Source: Pseudorhizobium flavum
GTDB taxonomy: Bacteria > Pseudomonadota > Alphaproteobacteria > Rhizobiales > Rhizobiaceae
DNA: 64,000 bases
Reading direction: 5' to 3'
Assembly: GCF_902502825.2 (NCBI RefSeq)
Contig: NZ_LR723670.1
Coordinates: forward strand, 2,604,001-2,668,000
In this document: piece after piece, positions 29,708-38,365 of the stretch
Layout of the letters: every line of letters starts with the position of its first letter
How positions within the stretch are numbered: position 1 is the stretch's first letter
Made by a program: the position numbers and the translations under genes
Notes under the pieces: model-generated
Database searches by the model: none
The model's input: the letters and a program-made list of their open reading frames with translations, nothing else
What the model was told of the DNA's origin: nothing

Positions 29708-31537
29708 ATGACTTCCGCTATCCAAGCAGCCGACGAGTTCCATGCCTTTCCCCGCACATGGGGTGCCGAGTACATCGCCGTCGGCGAAGTGCGTTTTCGG
29801 CTATGGGCGCCTGGGCAGGAGCAAGTCGCGCTCCGCCTCAACGGCAGCGAGACGCCGATGACCCGGGATGCCGACGGCTGGTTCGAGCTTCTGGCCGTCG
29901 GTGTCTCCGCCGGAAGCGAGTATTCCTATGTGCTGGCAGATGGCACCGCCCTGCCCGATCCTGCCTCCCGAGGCCAGAAGGATGACGTCAACGGGCCTTC
30001 ACTGGTCATCGACCCAACCTCCTACGAGTGGCGGAACGCCGAGTGGCGCGGCCGCCCATGGGAAGAGGCCGTGATCTACGAAATGCATGTCGGCACCTTC
30101 ACCGAGGAAGGCACGTTCCGCGCCGCAATCGAGAAGTTGCCGCACCTTGTTGACCTCGGCATTACTGCAGTCGAGGTCATGCCCGTCGCCCATTTCGGCG
30201 GCAATCGCGGCTGGGGCTACGACGGCGTGCTGCTCTATGCGCCGCACAGTGCCTATGGCGCGCCGGAGGACTTCAAGGCATTCATCGATGCCGCTCACGG
30301 CCATGGCCTGATGGTTTTGCTGGATGTCGTCTACAACCACTTCGGCCCGGAAGGGAACTACCTGCCGCTCCTCGCACCGGAGTTCTTCCACCCCGACAAG
30401 CACACGCCCTGGGGTGCTGCGATCGCTTACGAACTGCAGCCGGTCCGGCGCTTCTTCGTCGAGAACGCCCTGTACTGGCTGCACGAATTCCAACTCGACG
30501 GGTTGCGGTTCGATGCCATCGACCAGATCGGGGACGAGGAGTCGGACCAGCACATACTCCTGGAGATGGCCGAACGGATTCGCCGCGAGTTCCCGGACCG
30601 CCACATCCACCTCACAACCGAGGACTCCCGCAACGTCACCTTCCTGCACGAGCGAGGCGAAGACGGCAGCGTGCCGCGCTTCACCGGCGAATGGAACGAC
30701 GACTTCCACAACGCCATCCACGTCTTCGCAACCGGCGAGACCGATGGCTACTACAAGGATTTCGCCGTGGAGACCGAGCGACTTGTCGCCCGCACGCTTG
30801 CGGAAGGCTTCGCCTATCAGGGCGAGGTCTCGCAGCATTCTGGCGAGAAGCGCGGGGTGAAGAGCACCGGCCAACCACCCGTCGCCTTCGTCGACTTCAT
30901 CCAGAACCACGACCAGGTCGGCAACCGCGCCTTCGGCGAGCGGCTGCTCACCCTGGCCGGCCCGGAGAAGACGAAGGCCTTACTTTCGGCTCTCCTGCTG
31001 TCACCGCATATCCCGCTCATCTTCATGGGCGAGGAATTCGGCGAGACCCGGCCCTTCCTGTTTTTCACCGACTTCCATGGCGATCTGGCCAAGGCTGTGC
31101 GCGAGGGACGGCGGAAGGAATTCGAGGGTCATGCCGGGCACGGCAGGGAGGATGAGGAGATTCCCGACCCCAATGCGGGAGCAACGTTCACGGACTGCAA
31201 GCTCGACTGGCGCAAGCCGGCCTCGCCGGATGGAGCCGAATGGATGGACCTGATCCGCGACCTGCTGGCGCTGCGCCGCGAGGTGATCGTGCCCATGCTG
31301 GGATCAGCGCGGGCAGCAGGCGGTCGCGTTCTGAAGGCAGAGGATGGACAGGTCGCGGTCGCGTGGGACTTCCCCAAGGGAGAGATCGGCATGGCGATAA
31401 ACCTTGGCGACAAGCCGAAGCCGCTGCCGGAGCTCCCGGGCGAACGCGTCCATCGTCTGCCTGCGGATGCGGGCGCGGGCGGCGAGCTTGGTCCCGCCGG
31501 CATCGTGGTCACCATCAGGGCCGGAGAGCGAGCATGA
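29708..31537 (+). CDS. treZ: Malto-oligosyltrehalose trehalohydrolase
   Basis: 609 aa. Releases trehalose from maltooligosyl-trehalose, the second step of the TreY-TreZ route. N-terminal carbohydrate-binding domain (about 10-100) and a GH13 barrel; nucleophile D269 in LRFDAIDQ, acid/base E305 in TTEDSRN and the third acidic residue in IQNHDQVGNR. The ATG at 29708 follows AAAGGG. It overlaps treY by 4 nt. Confidence 0.95.
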   Translation: MTSAIQAADEFHAFPRTWGAEYIAVGEVRFRLWAPGQEQVALRLNGSETPMTRDADGWFELLAVGVSAGSEYSYVLADGTALPDPASRGQKDDVNGPSLVIDPTSYEWRNAEWRGRPWEEAVIYEMHVGTFTEEGTFRAAIEKLPHLVDLGITAVEVMPVAHFGGNRGWGYDGVLLYAPHSAYGAPEDFKAFIDAAHGHGLMVLLDVVYNHFGPEGNYLPLLAPEFFHPDKHTPWGAAIAYELQPVRRFFVENALYWLHEFQLDGLRFDAIDQIGDEESDQHILLEMAERIRREFPDRHIHLTTEDSRNVTFLHERGEDGSVPRFTGEWNDDFHNAIHVFATGETDGYYKDFAVETERLVARTLAEGFAYQGEVSQHSGEKRGVKSTGQPPVAFVDFIQNHDQVGNRAFGERLLTLAGPEKTKALLSALLLSPHIPLIFMGEEFGETRPFLFFTDFHGDLAKAVREGRRKEFEGHAGHGREDEEIPDPNAGATFTDCKLDWRKPASPDGAEWMDLIRDLLALRREVIVPMLGSARAAGGRVLKAEDGQVAVAWDFPKGEIGMAINLGDKPKPLPELPGERVHRLPADAGAGGELGPAGIVVTIRAGERA

Positions 31538-34062
31538 CGATTCCGACCTCCACCTACAGGCTCCAGTTCCGCAACGGCATGACCTTCGATCGCGCGGCTG
31601 GCCTGGTGCCTTACCTCCAGCGGCTCGGCATAAGCCATCTTTACGCCTCGCCGATCTTCTCCGCCACCAGCGGCTCCACCCATGGCTACGACGTGACCGA
31701 TGCCAACGAGTTCGACCCTGTCCTCGGGGGCCGCGACGGCTTTCTGAGGATGTCGGACGCGCTGCGGGAGCACAGCCTCGGGCTGATCCTCGACATCGTG
31801 CCCAACCACATGGCCGCCTCGCTTGAGAACCCATGGTGGCGCGACGTGGTGGAGCACGGGCAAGAGAGCCGCTACGCCCGCTATTTCGACATCGACTGGA
31901 GCCGCAGGCTGACCCTGCCCTTCCTCGGCGACACCTTCGAGGAGGTGTTGGCGAGGGGCGAACTCTTGGTGAAGGCAGATCCGCGAACCGGCAAGCCGGC
32001 GATCGCCTATTACGAGAGCTTTTATCCCCTCACCCCCTCCTCCTATGAAGGACGGGAGCGAGAGGTCCTGGAAGCCACGAGGCCGGATCAGATTGCGGCA
32101 CTTCACGACCGCCAACCCTGGCGGCTGATGTCCTGGCGGGACGCTCCGCGCGAACTGAGCTATCGACGCTTCTTCGAGATCACCGGTCTGGTCGGGCTGC
32201 GGGTGGAAGATCCCCATGTCTTCGATGCAGCGCACCGGACGGTGCTCGATCTGGTTCGGGAGGGTCACGTGGATGGCCTGCGCATCGACCATGTAGACGG
32301 CCTCGCCGATCCGAAGGGCTATCTAGACCGGCTGCGGGCAGCGGTCGGGCCGGATACATACATCGTCATCGAGAAGATCCTCGGCGAAGGCGAGCAGATC
32401 CCGCAGGACTGGCCGGTTTCCGGAACCACCGGCTACGAATTCATCACGGCACTGGGCAACGTGTTCGTGGACGGCAGCACGCATGAAGCGCTGACGGCAG
32501 CCTACCGGAGCGTGGCCGGCGACGTTGCGACACCAGAAGATGAGTTGCGCGACGCCAAATTATCCATGGCTAACAACAACTTCGAAGGCGAAGTCGCAAC
32601 GCTTCTGAAGCTTGCTCTCAGACTGCATGAAGCAGAGGACGTCACGGCCATTCCATCCGAGGCGATGCATGAGGCCCTTCGGGAACTGCTGGTCGCCTTT
32701 CCCGTCTACCGCACCTATGGCACGACGGACGGCATGCCCGCCGAAGGAAAGGCGCTTCTGGATCGCATCGTGGGCGACGTCAGAGGCGGCAGCCACGCAC
32801 CGGACGATCAGGCGCTCACCTTCCTGCATCGCCTGCTTGCAGGAACCGCCGGCGACGACAGTGATGAGGCGCGCCTCTTCCGTACCCGCTTTCAGCAGCT
32901 TACCGGGCCGCTGATGGCAAAGTCGCTGGAGGATACGCTTTTCTTCCGCAATCACCGCCTTCTGGCGCTGAATGAAGTCGGCAGCGAAGCCGATCCGTAC
33001 CCCGCATCCCTCGCCCGTTTTCACCAGGAGATGAAGGCTAGGCTGCAGCATCAGCCGGATGCCTTGTCGGGCACCTCTACCCATGACACGAAGCGCGGCG
33101 AGGACGCCCGCGCCCGCCTCTATGCCATCAGCGAGGCTCCCGATCACTGGGCGGAGTCCGTGAACCGCTGGTGCGAGATGAACCGGGCCGCAGTCAAGGC
33201 GCTGCCGGATGGGCCGGCACCCGAGCCGGCGACCGAATGGATGCTCTACCAAGCGCTCGCTGGCGTCTGGCCGACCGATCTTGCGCCGGATGACGCAGAC
33301 GGGTTGAAGGCACTGGAGGAGCGCTTTCTGCAATATCTCGAGAAAGCCCTGCGGGAAGCCAAGCAACGAACGACATGGGGAGATCCAGACGAGGCTTACG
33401 AGGGAGCTGTTCGCGCCTATGCAAGCCACCTGCTTTCGTCGAAAAATAGATCCTTCCTCGAAGACTTCCGGGCAACGCTCGAACCTTTCGTCAGAGCTGG
33501 ACTCGTCAATGGCATCACACAGACGCTCACCAAGCTCGTGGCACCGGGAGTACCCGACATCTACCAGGGCAGCGAGCGGCTGGACCTGAGCCTGGTCGAT
33601 CCCGACAACCGGCGCGAGCCGGACTTCGACACCCTGACGACGGGACTTGCGGAAGGTAGGCTTCCCACGGAAGAGGAGGATTGGCGATCGGGGCGGCTTA
33701 AGCAGCAGATCGTCCGCCGCGTCCTCAACTTGCGCCGCAACCACCCGCTCCTGTTCCGCACCGGCGACTACCTGCCGCTGGCGCCTGAGGGCAAGCGGGC
33801 AGAGCACCTTGTCTCCTTCGCCCGGCAAACCGAAGACAAGTCACTTATTCTGATCGCGCCCCGTCTTGTGCTGGGCGCATTCCGGCAAGGGGATCGACCA
33901 CTGTCGGACCGGTGGCAGGAAACCCTGCTGCCACTGCCAGGCTCGGTCGGCGGCCGGGCCTATCGGGACGTCTTTACAGGTCGGCGGTTCGATCCTGCCG
34001 AAAGACTGCCGGTGGCCTGGGCATTCGTCGACCACCCGTTCGCGCTGCTTCTCTCGGCATGA
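31534..34062 (+). CDS. treY: Maltooligosyl trehalose synthase
   Basis: 842 aa from ATG 31534, overlapping the treZ stop by 4 nt (ATGA). It rearranges the terminal alpha-1,4 bond of maltodextrin into an alpha,alpha-1,1 bond. GH13 features: N-terminal STYRLQFRNGMTFDRA, IVPNHMA, nucleophile D252 in GLRIDHVDGLADPKGYL and E280 in IEKILGEGE; TSTHDTKRGEDARAR and APGVPDIYQGSE are TreY-specific. The debranching gene (treX/glgX) is not adjacent. Trehalose serves as osmolyte and stress protectant. Confidence 0.95.
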   Translation: MTIPTSTYRLQFRNGMTFDRAAGLVPYLQRLGISHLYASPIFSATSGSTHGYDVTDANEFDPVLGGRDGFLRMSDALREHSLGLILDIVPNHMAASLENPWWRDVVEHGQESRYARYFDIDWSRRLTLPFLGDTFEEVLARGELLVKADPRTGKPAIAYYESFYPLTPSSYEGREREVLEATRPDQIAALHDRQPWRLMSWRDAPRELSYRRFFEITGLVGLRVEDPHVFDAAHRTVLDLVREGHVDGLRIDHVDGLADPKGYLDRLRAAVGPDTYIVIEKILGEGEQIPQDWPVSGTTGYEFITALGNVFVDGSTHEALTAAYRSVAGDVATPEDELRDAKLSMANNNFEGEVATLLKLALRLHEAEDVTAIPSEAMHEALRELLVAFPVYRTYGTTDGMPAEGKALLDRIVGDVRGGSHAPDDQALTFLHRLLAGTAGDDSDEARLFRTRFQQLTGPLMAKSLEDTLFFRNHRLLALNEVGSEADPYPASLARFHQEMKARLQHQPDALSGTSTHDTKRGEDARARLYAISEAPDHWAESVNRWCEMNRAAVKALPDGPAPEPATEWMLYQALAGVWPTDLAPDDADGLKALEERFLQYLEKALREAKQRTTWGDPDEAYEGAVRAYASHLLSSKNRSFLEDFRATLEPFVRAGLVNGITQTLTKLVAPGVPDIYQGSERLDLSLVDPDNRREPDFDTLTTGLAEGRLPTEEEDWRSGRLKQQIVRRVLNLRRNHPLLFRTGDYLPLAPEGKRAEHLVSFARQTEDKSLILIAPRLVLGAFRQGDRPLSDRWQETLLPLPGSVGGRAYRDVFTGRRFDPAERLPVAWAFVDHPFALLLSA

Positions 34063-34076
34063 GGCGTGAGGCCACG

Positions 34077-34112
34077 AAAAAGGGCGCCGATCGCGAGATC
34101 GGCGCCCTTTTT
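34077..34112. terminator. Bidirectional terminator after treY
   Basis: An 11-bp perfect stem (GGGCGCCGATC at 34082-34092 with GATCGGCGCCC at 34097-34107) and a 4-nt loop are flanked by AAAAA on the left and TTTTT on the right. It terminates treY and, in the other direction, the miniprotein genes. Confidence 0.95.
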
Positions 34113-34132
34113 CGTGTCGATTATAGTTCCTC

Positions 34133-34207
34133 TCAGCCGAGGCCGATAAAGGACAGGATGGCGAGAACGATAACGACCGCTCCGACAAGCCAAACAATGC
34201 TGTTCAT
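34133..34207 (-). CDS. 24-residue membrane miniprotein, copy 2
   Basis: Reads MNSIVWLVGAVVIVLAILSF then IGLG. AAGGAG lies 8-9 nt before the ATG. It is one hydrophobic helix and nothing else, so it should be a membrane-embedded single-span peptide. It shares the N-terminal run SIVWLVGAVVIV and overall pattern with the upstream 24-aa copy (34248-34322): identity is strong, 24 residues each, same strand. A bidirectional terminator follows. Function unknown; such peptides often act as stress-induced membrane regulators. Confidence 0.7.
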   Translation of the reverse strand: MNSIVWLVGAVVIVLAILSFIGLG

Positions 34208-34247
34208 GTCTCTCTCCTTGTTGATCAGATCTCTGGGAAGTGGGGGA

Positions 34248-34322
34248 TCAGGCGAAGCCGACCAGGTTGAGAATGGCGATGACGATCACGACGGCGCCCA
34301 CCAACCACACGATGCTGTACAT
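34248..34322 (-). CDS. 24-residue membrane miniprotein, copy 1
   Basis: Reads MYSIVWLVGAVVIVIAILNL then VGFA, a single hydrophobic helix. AAAGGAG lies 7-8 nt before ATG 34322. A longer in-frame reading to 34478 exists, but that extension overlaps the start of ndh and has no ribosome-binding site, while the paralogue next door begins at the equivalent methionine. The tandem pair probably arose by duplication; codon differences are mostly synonymous, which supports selection on protein sequence. Confidence 0.72.
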   Translation of the reverse strand: MYSIVWLVGAVVIVIAILNLVGFA

Positions 34323-34465
34323 AGCGTTCTCCTTTGTTTCTCGGGGAAGGGAACGGCGGCTCGTGGAAAAGGTTCCGTCTGTCGAATGACCCTGGAACAT
34401 TTTGGCGACAGGCGATGTTGACTTTCGCCAGGGCAAGGAACCAGCGTCAACGAGGGGATCAGCAC

Positions 34466-35782
34466 GTGCTTCAAGCAACGGATCAGAATGCTGCGGCGGC
34501 CAGGCGTCACGTCGTGATCGTCGGTGGTGGCTTCGGCGGTCTGGCCTGCGCTCGCGAGCTCGGCAACTCCGACATCGAGGTCACCGTCATCGACCGGCGC
34601 AACCACAACCTGTTCCAGCCATTGCTCTATCAGGTGGCGACCGCTGCCCTGTCGCCCGCCGATATCTCTGAACCGATCCGCAGGACGCTGGGGCGCTACC
34701 GCAACATCCGGGTGCTGCTGGGAGAGGTCGTCGGTCTGGACCTTCCGGCCAAGCGTATCCTGCTCGATGAGGGCGAGCCGGTCCCCTATGACATCCTCGT
34801 CCTCGCCACCGGCTCGGAATACAACTATTTCGGCCACGAGGACTGGCGTGCCTGGGCGCCCGGCCTGAAGACCATCCACGAGGCACGCCTGATCCGCCAG
34901 CGACTGCTTCTCGCCTTCGAGAAGGCGGAACTCTCGACCGATCCCGAGGAAAAACAGGCGCTGCTGACCAGCGTCGTGATCGGCGGCGGACCCACCGGCG
35001 TCGAGATGGCGGGCGCCATCGCCGAACTTGGGCATTTTATGATCGCTCGCGATTTCCGCCGGCTGCGGCCGGAGCATTTCCGGGTCATCCTGGTCGAAGC
35101 CGGCCCCCGCATCCTGTCCGCCTTTCCCGAGGAACTGGCGGATTATGCGCACAAGGAATTGGAGAAGGCTGGCGTCGAGGTACTCACGAACCTGCCGGTG
35201 GAGTCGATCAGCAAGGAGGTTGTCGTTGCAGGCGGCCGATCCATCAGGACCGGCAGCGTCATATGGGGTGCCGGCGTCAAGGCATCGCCTGCTGCCTCAT
35301 GGCTCGGGATCGAAGGAAAGTCCGGGGGCCGGATTCCCGTCAACCCGGACCTGAGCGTCACAGGCCACCCCGACGTCTACTCGGTGGGCGACACCGCGCT
35401 CGGCCTGGCGGAAGACGGCAAGCCCCTGCCCGCACTGGCGCAGGTCGCCAAGCAGCAGGGCGAATACCTCGGGAAGGCGCTGCGTCTGCGCCTGACGCAG
35501 GACCGGCAGCCTGAATCCTTCCGGTTCAACGACCGCGGCAACACCGCTGTCATCGGCCGAAACGCCGCCATCTTCGACTTCGGGAAACGGCGCCTGAAGG
35601 GGCGGTTCGCCTGGTTCCTCTGGGCGATCGTGCACGTCTACCTGCTGGTCAACTTCGAAAAACGCCTGCTCGTCAGCATCCAGTGGATTTGGCGCTATGC
35701 CACGAGGCAACGCGGGGCGCGGATCATCGACGAGAATGCCGCCGCGGCAGTTCCCGCATCGACGGAAAGGACAGAGACATGA
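34466..35782 (+). CDS. ndh: Type II NADH dehydrogenase (NDH-2)
   Basis: 438 aa from GTG 34466, preceded by GAGGGG. Transfers electrons from NADH to quinone without proton pumping. FAD site VVIVGGGFGGLACARELG at residues 15-32, NAD site SVVIGGGPTGVEMAGAIAEL mid-protein, and the VYSVGDTA second FAD motif. The C-terminal WFLWAIVHVYLLVNFEKRLLV segment is the membrane anchor typical of the family. A longer frame begins at 34334 but would run through the divergent promoter. Overlaps the next gene by 4 nt. Confidence 0.92.
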   Translation: MLQATDQNAAAARRHVVIVGGGFGGLACARELGNSDIEVTVIDRRNHNLFQPLLYQVATAALSPADISEPIRRTLGRYRNIRVLLGEVVGLDLPAKRILLDEGEPVPYDILVLATGSEYNYFGHEDWRAWAPGLKTIHEARLIRQRLLLAFEKAELSTDPEEKQALLTSVVIGGGPTGVEMAGAIAELGHFMIARDFRRLRPEHFRVILVEAGPRILSAFPEELADYAHKELEKAGVEVLTNLPVESISKEVVVAGGRSIRTGSVIWGAGVKASPAASWLGIEGKSGGRIPVNPDLSVTGHPDVYSVGDTALGLAEDGKPLPALAQVAKQQGEYLGKALRLRLTQDRQPESFRFNDRGNTAVIGRNAAIFDFGKRRLKGRFAWFLWAIVHVYLLVNFEKRLLVSIQWIWRYATRQRGARIIDENAAAAVPASTERTET

Positions 35783-36063
35783 ACACCGCCAATCCTCAAC
35801 TCGAGGGCCTCTATCTTGCCATTGCGGCCATCAACAGTCTCTTGGTCAGCAAGGGGATTGTCAGCCATGAGGAAGTCGAGCAGGCACTGCAGGCCGCCGA
35901 GCAGACCGTGCTCGACGACAGCAAACCGCTGACTGTCTCGCAGTCGCATCAGAAGGCGGTGGCTTTCCCGATCCGAATCCTGCTTCTCGCCAACGAGGCC
36001 GCACAACGGGGCGAGAGCTTCGACTTCGAGGACCTTGCACGAGAGGTCGGGCGCCGTACCTGA
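35779..36063 (+). CDS. Small helical hypothetical protein downstream of ndh
   Basis: 94 aa. Its ATG overlaps the ndh stop (ATGA), so translation is likely coupled to ndh. Composition is helical and soluble: LYLAIAAINSLLVSKGIVSHEEVEQALQAAEQ, then SHQKAVAFPIRILLLANEAAQRG. The motif 'hydrophobic helix - GxIS - acidic helix' is also seen in the 84-aa protein at 37154-37408, suggesting distant relatives. No known domain; function unknown. Confidence 0.72.
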   Translation: MNTANPQLEGLYLAIAAINSLLVSKGIVSHEEVEQALQAAEQTVLDDSKPLTVSQSHQKAVAFPIRILLLANEAAQRGESFDFEDLAREVGRRT

Positions 36064-36083
36064 GCGAAACCGATGAGACGGCA

Positions 36084-36101
36084 CGGCGCCCGCTGGCGCC
36101 G
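36084..36101. terminator. Hairpin between convergent genes
   Basis: CGGCGCC (36084-36090) pairs with GGCGCCG (36095-36101) around a 4-nt loop. It lies between the convergent stops at 36063 and 36112. No T-tail, so it may only assist termination. Confidence 0.4.
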
Positions 36102-36111
36102 CGCCCGGACG

Positions 36112-36969
36112 TCAGATGATGGGCTTGCCGCCGGTCACGGCGATGGTCGCACCCGAGACGTAGCTCGATAGCGGCTCCGCAAGCATCACATAGGCTGTGG
36201 CGAGTTCCGCTGGCTGGCCGGGGCGCTGCATCGGCACCTGCTTGCCGAAGTTCTTCACCTTGTCCGCCGTCATCGTGGAAGGGATGAGTGGCGTCCAGAT
36301 CGGACCGGGCGCCACGGCATTGGCGCGGATCTCCTTCTTCGCCAGCAACTGCGCGAGGCCGGCCGTGAAGTTCTGAATCGCGCCCTTGGTGGTCGCATAG
36401 GCGAGCAGGCTCGGATTGGGACTGTCGGAATTGATCGATGCAGTATTTATGATCGCGCTGCCGGGCTTCATGTGGGGCACCGCGGCCTTGGTGAGGTAGA
36501 ACATGGCGTGGATGTTGACGCGGAAGGTAAGCTCCCACTCCTCGTCGCTGATGTCGCCGATATCGGCGAAGGTTGCCTGGTGGGCGGCATTGTTGACGAG
36601 GATATCGACGCCACCGAGTTCGCTGACCGCCGTGTCTATGATCTTCCGGCAGTGCTCGGCCGACTGGATGTCGCCCGGAACGAGAACGGCCTTGCGACCC
36701 GCTTCCTCGACCCACTTCTTCGTTTCCTGCGCGTCCTGATCCTCGTCGAGGTAGGAAATCAGCACATCCGCGCCTTCGCGGGCATAGGCGATCGCCACGG
36801 CCCGGCCAATGCCGCTGTCGGCGCCGGTGATGATCGCCTTCTTGCCGGCAAGTCGGCCGGATCCCTTGTAGGACTGCTCGCCATGGTCAGGAATCGGCTG
36901 CATCTTGCTCGTGTAACCCGGCATCGACTGCTGCTGGTCGGGAAAGGGCGGTTTGGGATAGTGGCTCAT
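36112..36969 (-). CDS. Short-chain dehydrogenase/reductase
   Basis: 285 aa. Rossmann-fold oxidoreductase with GADSGIGRAVAIAYA (cofactor glycine motif), NNAAHQ and the catalytic tyrosine/lysine in YATTKGAIQ, with a conserved APGPIWTPLIPS after it. The 40-residue N-terminal extension containing PDQQQSMPGYTSKMQPIPDH is typical of the stress-related YhdF/YghA-type SDRs, which commonly accompany general-stress genes. Substrate unknown. ATG 36969 follows AGAGGA. Confidence 0.9.
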   Translation of the reverse strand: MSHYPKPPFPDQQQSMPGYTSKMQPIPDHGEQSYKGSGRLAGKKAIITGADSGIGRAVAIAYAREGADVLISYLDEDQDAQETKKWVEEAGRKAVLVPGDIQSAEHCRKIIDTAVSELGGVDILVNNAAHQATFADIGDISDEEWELTFRVNIHAMFYLTKAAVPHMKPGSAIINTASINSDSPNPSLLAYATTKGAIQNFTAGLAQLLAKKEIRANAVAPGPIWTPLIPSTMTADKVKNFGKQVPMQRPGQPAELATAYVMLAEPLSSYVSGATIAVTGGKPII

Positions 36970-37060
36970 GATGTCCTCTTTACTGGGAGTTCAACGTCCG
37001 AACGGTAACGCTGGAGCTAAGTTCCCGGCGGATCGAGGAGCAGCCAGCCAAGGGGTGAAA

Positions 37061-37096
37061 CAAAAATGCCGCCGCATCCATGAGATGCGGCGGCAT
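37061..37096 (-). terminator. Rho-independent terminator for the 84-aa gene
   Basis: A 13-bp perfect stem (ATGCCGCCGCATC at 37066-37078 and GATGCGGCGGCAT at 37084-37096) with a 5-nt loop. AAAA on its left side reads as a T-run on the minus strand, downstream of the gene ending at 37154. Confidence 0.85.
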
Positions 37097-37153
37097 GAAA
37101 TTGATATTGCTGGAGTGTCTCCGAGAGAGCGGCCGCAGAGCTGCAGGCACTGG

Positions 37154-37408
37154 TCAAGCGCCCGGGGTCACCTGACCGTCGCCACCGCGCAGCCGCCGCA
37201 AATGATCGATGATGCGGAGCGAACCGGAAGCACGTGCCGCCGAAAAGTCAGAACTCTTCGAGAGTATGCGCAACATGTCTTCAGCCTCATCGGCTGAGAT
37301 CGTGCCGCGCGCCGCCAGGCCATCGATCAGCATGAGCATCGCTCCTTCGACGGCGAGAGCGCGGCGGTGGGTTTCGTCATCGTTGTTGTTCTCGACATTC
37401 AACATCAT
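37154..37408 (-). CDS. Small helical hypothetical protein
   Basis: 84 aa, predicted helical (ALAVEGAMLMLIDGLAARG then ISADEAEDMLRILSKSSDF). No signal or metal motif. A clear terminator follows at 37061-37096, which supports it being a real transcription unit. It shares a helix - GTIS - acidic helix layout with the 94-aa protein after ndh. Function unknown. Confidence 0.65.
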   Translation of the reverse strand: MMLNVENNNDDETHRRALAVEGAMLMLIDGLAARGTISADEAEDMLRILSKSSDFSAARASGSLRIIDHLRRLRGGDGQVTPGA

Positions 37409-37495
37409 CAGGCTCCGTCCATATCTGTACCTGACGAATTGTTTCAGGCGGGAAAGGTTCCTTGATCTTCGTGGAGCCCCTGCCGCCCGCGCCCG

Positions 37496-37894
37496 TCAGA
37501 CAGGATGTCGCCCATGCTCCCGGTCGATCCGTCCCTGCTCTGCCTTGTAGAAATACTGGCTCGCCACCAGCCACCCCTTCAGCGGCCTCAGTGGCGGAAT
37601 GCATGTCAGCAGCATGAATGGCAGCGAGGTCAGCAGGTGCACCCAGAAAGGCGGCTGGAAGGCCACTTCGATCCAGACCGCGAGCGCGACGCTCGGGACG
37701 CAGGCGAAGCACATGACGAAGAAGGCAGGGCCATCCGCAGGATCCGCGAAGGAATAGTCGAGGTCACACACCTCGCATTTCTGCCGGAGCGTCAGAAAGC
37801 CGTTGAACAGGTGGCCTTGGCCACAGCGCGGGCAGCGTCCCCGGACGCCGGTGCTATAGGGAGACAATGGGGGCCACTGGGCATCAGATGACAT
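37496..37894 (-). CDS. DUF983 zinc-ribbon membrane protein
   Basis: 132 aa from ATG 37894 (GGAAAGGA upstream). N-terminal CPRCGQGHLF and CEVCDLDYSF form a four-cysteine zinc ribbon, followed by two membrane spans (GPAFFVMCFACVPSVALAVWI and HLLTSLPFMLLTCIPPLRP). This is the DUF983 layout seen throughout alphaproteobacteria, often near cytochrome oxidase genes. Function unknown. Confidence 0.87.
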   Translation of the reverse strand: MSSDAQWPPLSPYSTGVRGRCPRCGQGHLFNGFLTLRQKCEVCDLDYSFADPADGPAFFVMCFACVPSVALAVWIEVAFQPPFWVHLLTSLPFMLLTCIPPLRPLKGWLVASQYFYKAEQGRIDREHGRHPV

Positions 37895-38014
37895 GCTATT
37901 TCCTTTCCCGAACCGGTCCCTTAAACGCCCAACCCCGGCAGGCGGCAAGGGTTTCGTGCCGTGCGCGTCAAAGTGACCCGATGCGGGAGAGGCAACCCAT
38001 AGGAACTCAGGCAG

Positions 38015-38299
38015 TCACAGATCGTCGAAGGGCCAGCCGCGGTAGATGCGCCGCCAGACGAGCTTGAGGCTGCGATCCGGCTGGATCACGTAGCGCTCCT
38101 CGACCCGCTGGCCGAGATTGTTCGTGAACTGATGGTTGACCGAGCTGCCGACTGGCGCCTTCGTCAACCGTGTGCGCGGCTGGCCGCCATAGGTGATGCT
38201 GCCGGGAATCGGCTCCAGACCTGGCGCATCGCTGAGTGAGCCAGATGTGCACCCGGAGACGGTCAGCGCCACGGCTGCAATGATCAGGAAATGCCTCAT
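38015..38299 (-). CDS. Small lipoprotein, conserved hypothetical
   Basis: 94 aa from ATG 38299, with AAGGAG upstream. Lipobox VSGC (residues 14-17) indicates lipidation at C17. The mature part (about 78 residues) carries RTRLTKAPVGSSVNHQF and ends RRIYRGWPFDDL, a pattern seen in small rhizobial outer-membrane lipoproteins. Function unknown. Confidence 0.75.
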   Translation of the reverse strand: MRHFLIIAAVALTVSGCTSGSLSDAPGLEPIPGSITYGGQPRTRLTKAPVGSSVNHQFTNNLGQRVEERYVIQPDRSLKLVWRRIYRGWPFDDL

Positions 38300-38365
38300 A
38301 GCCCACTCTCCTTGGTCAGCCTGCTTCACCAAAAACGACAAGGTATCGCACCGGTTCCTCCGGGA

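Noticed and set aside
34334..34465. N-terminal extension of the NADH dehydrogenase
   Set aside because: The extra 44 residues are not family-like and would cover the divergent promoter; GTG 34466 has a good ribosome-binding site and starts just before the FAD motif.
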